This document shows positions 39,048 to 39,252 of a DNA stretch of 39,252 bases, piece after piece. Where the stretch lies: assembly GCA_016871445.1 (NCBI GenBank), contig VHDH01000020.1, positions 1 to 39,252 of the forward strand. The letters are read 5' to 3'. A program made the translations under genes and the position numbers. Source of the stretch: Verrucomicrobiota bacterium (GTDB lineage: Bacteria; Verrucomicrobiota; Verrucomicrobiia; Limisphaerales; SXTU01). The notes below the pieces were generated by a model that worked only from the letters and a program-made list of their open reading frames with translations, ran no database searches and was not told where the DNA came from. Each line of letters starts with the position of its first letter. Position 1 is the first letter of the stretch.

Positions 39048-39252
39048 AAGTCATATCCGCACTCCTCATCACCACCCTTGCTGTCACTGTCCTCGTTGGC
39101 TGTGACAAGAAGGAACCCGCCGCGCCCAAAGCCGACGCTCCCAAGACCGAAGCCCCGAAGTCCGGCGCGGATGCGAAGACCGCCGCGAAGCCCTACCCGC
39201 TCGACGTCTGCATCGTCGCCGGCGAGAAGCTCGGCTCGATGGGCAAGCCGCA
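39044..39252 (+). CDS. Lipoprotein with CusB C-terminal-like module (3' truncated by window edge)
   Basis: The first 69 residues of an exported lipoprotein are visible. The signal peptide MKVISALLITTLAVTVLVGC has its lipobox cysteine at residue 20. A Lys/Ala/Pro-rich spacer (KKEPAAPKADAPKTEAPK) follows, then KPYPLDVCIV and EKLGSMG, which begin the same module that closes the preceding adaptor. The rest presumably includes the cysteine site (compare CCIGC). The ATG overlaps the upstream stop, indicating coupling in the efflux operon. It may be a periplasmic metallochaperone or metal scavenger feeding the pump; this is inferred. Confidence 0.85.
   Translation, partial: MKVISALLITTLAVTVLVGCDKKEPAAPKADAPKTEAPKSGADAKTAAKPYPLDVCIVAGEKLGSMGKP
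39188..39250 (+). repeat. Duplicated metal-site module, copy in lipoprotein gene
   Basis: This is the partner of 38835-38897, with 52 of 63 bases identical. Here it follows a low-complexity Lys/Ala/Pro linker instead of the adaptor barrel, and it is cut by the window end, so the full extent of the duplication cannot be seen. Confidence 0.8.

Overview
The window is a GC-rich bacterial chromosome segment that most resembles Verrucomicrobiota, probably the Limisphaerales/Pedosphaera side. This placement is an inference from gene content: a pseudopilin with an H-x9-DG C-terminal signature, a twin-arginine Gfo/Idh/MocA oxidoreductase, secreted ThuA and CotH-kinase proteins, an archaeal-type phosphoglycerate mutase, an HpnI-like GT21 glycosyltransferase, and mostly absent Shine-Dalgarno sequences with frequent GTG/TTG starts. 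Gene density is high, strands alternate in short blocks, and no rRNA, tRNA, CRISPR array or insertion sequence was recognised.

Layout. 1-4022: housekeeping genes dnaJ (5' cut by the window edge), rsmE, murA (-) and thiE (-). 4119-9326: a secreted esterase-like alpha/beta hydrolase, an aldo/keto reductase plus a lactonase that look like the first two steps of non-phosphorylative L-fucose (or L-galactose/L-rhamnose) oxidation, a membrane-anchored alpha/beta hydrolase and a PLP aminotransferase. 9326-14150: a bidirectional-looking terminator, a Tat-exported Gfo/Idh/MocA protein (-), tdk behind an uncharacterised radical SAM gene (-), a DEDDy exonuclease and trmB. 14160-20205: a pseudopilin (-), a large secreted TIM-barrel glycosidase-like protein, a small lipoprotein, a TPR membrane protein (-), and a ThuA protein overlapping a TPR protein.

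20446-27459: apgM, an unknown gene (-), then the classic rpmH-rnpA-yidD-yidC-khpB(jag) operon, followed by an uncharacterised 75-residue protein and a PA0069-type radical SAM protein. rpmH is preceded by a sigma70-like promoter and a leader that can fold as two tandem tetraloop hairpins enclosed by an outer stem and followed by six T. This candidate attenuator is the most intriguing non-coding structure in the window.

27473-39252: an L-2-hydroxyglutarate oxidase and a CotH kinase (-), a His-rich lipoprotein with a DUF3299-like partner, nadA (-), a short GspE/PilB-type ATPase and an HpnI-like glycosyltransferase. The window ends in a Cus-type heavy-metal efflux operon: a Cys-rich small exported protein, a TolC-like outer membrane factor, a CusB-like adaptor with metal-binding domains at both ends, and the start of a lipoprotein that repeats the adaptor's C-terminal module. 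The RND pump (CusA) is expected just beyond the window.
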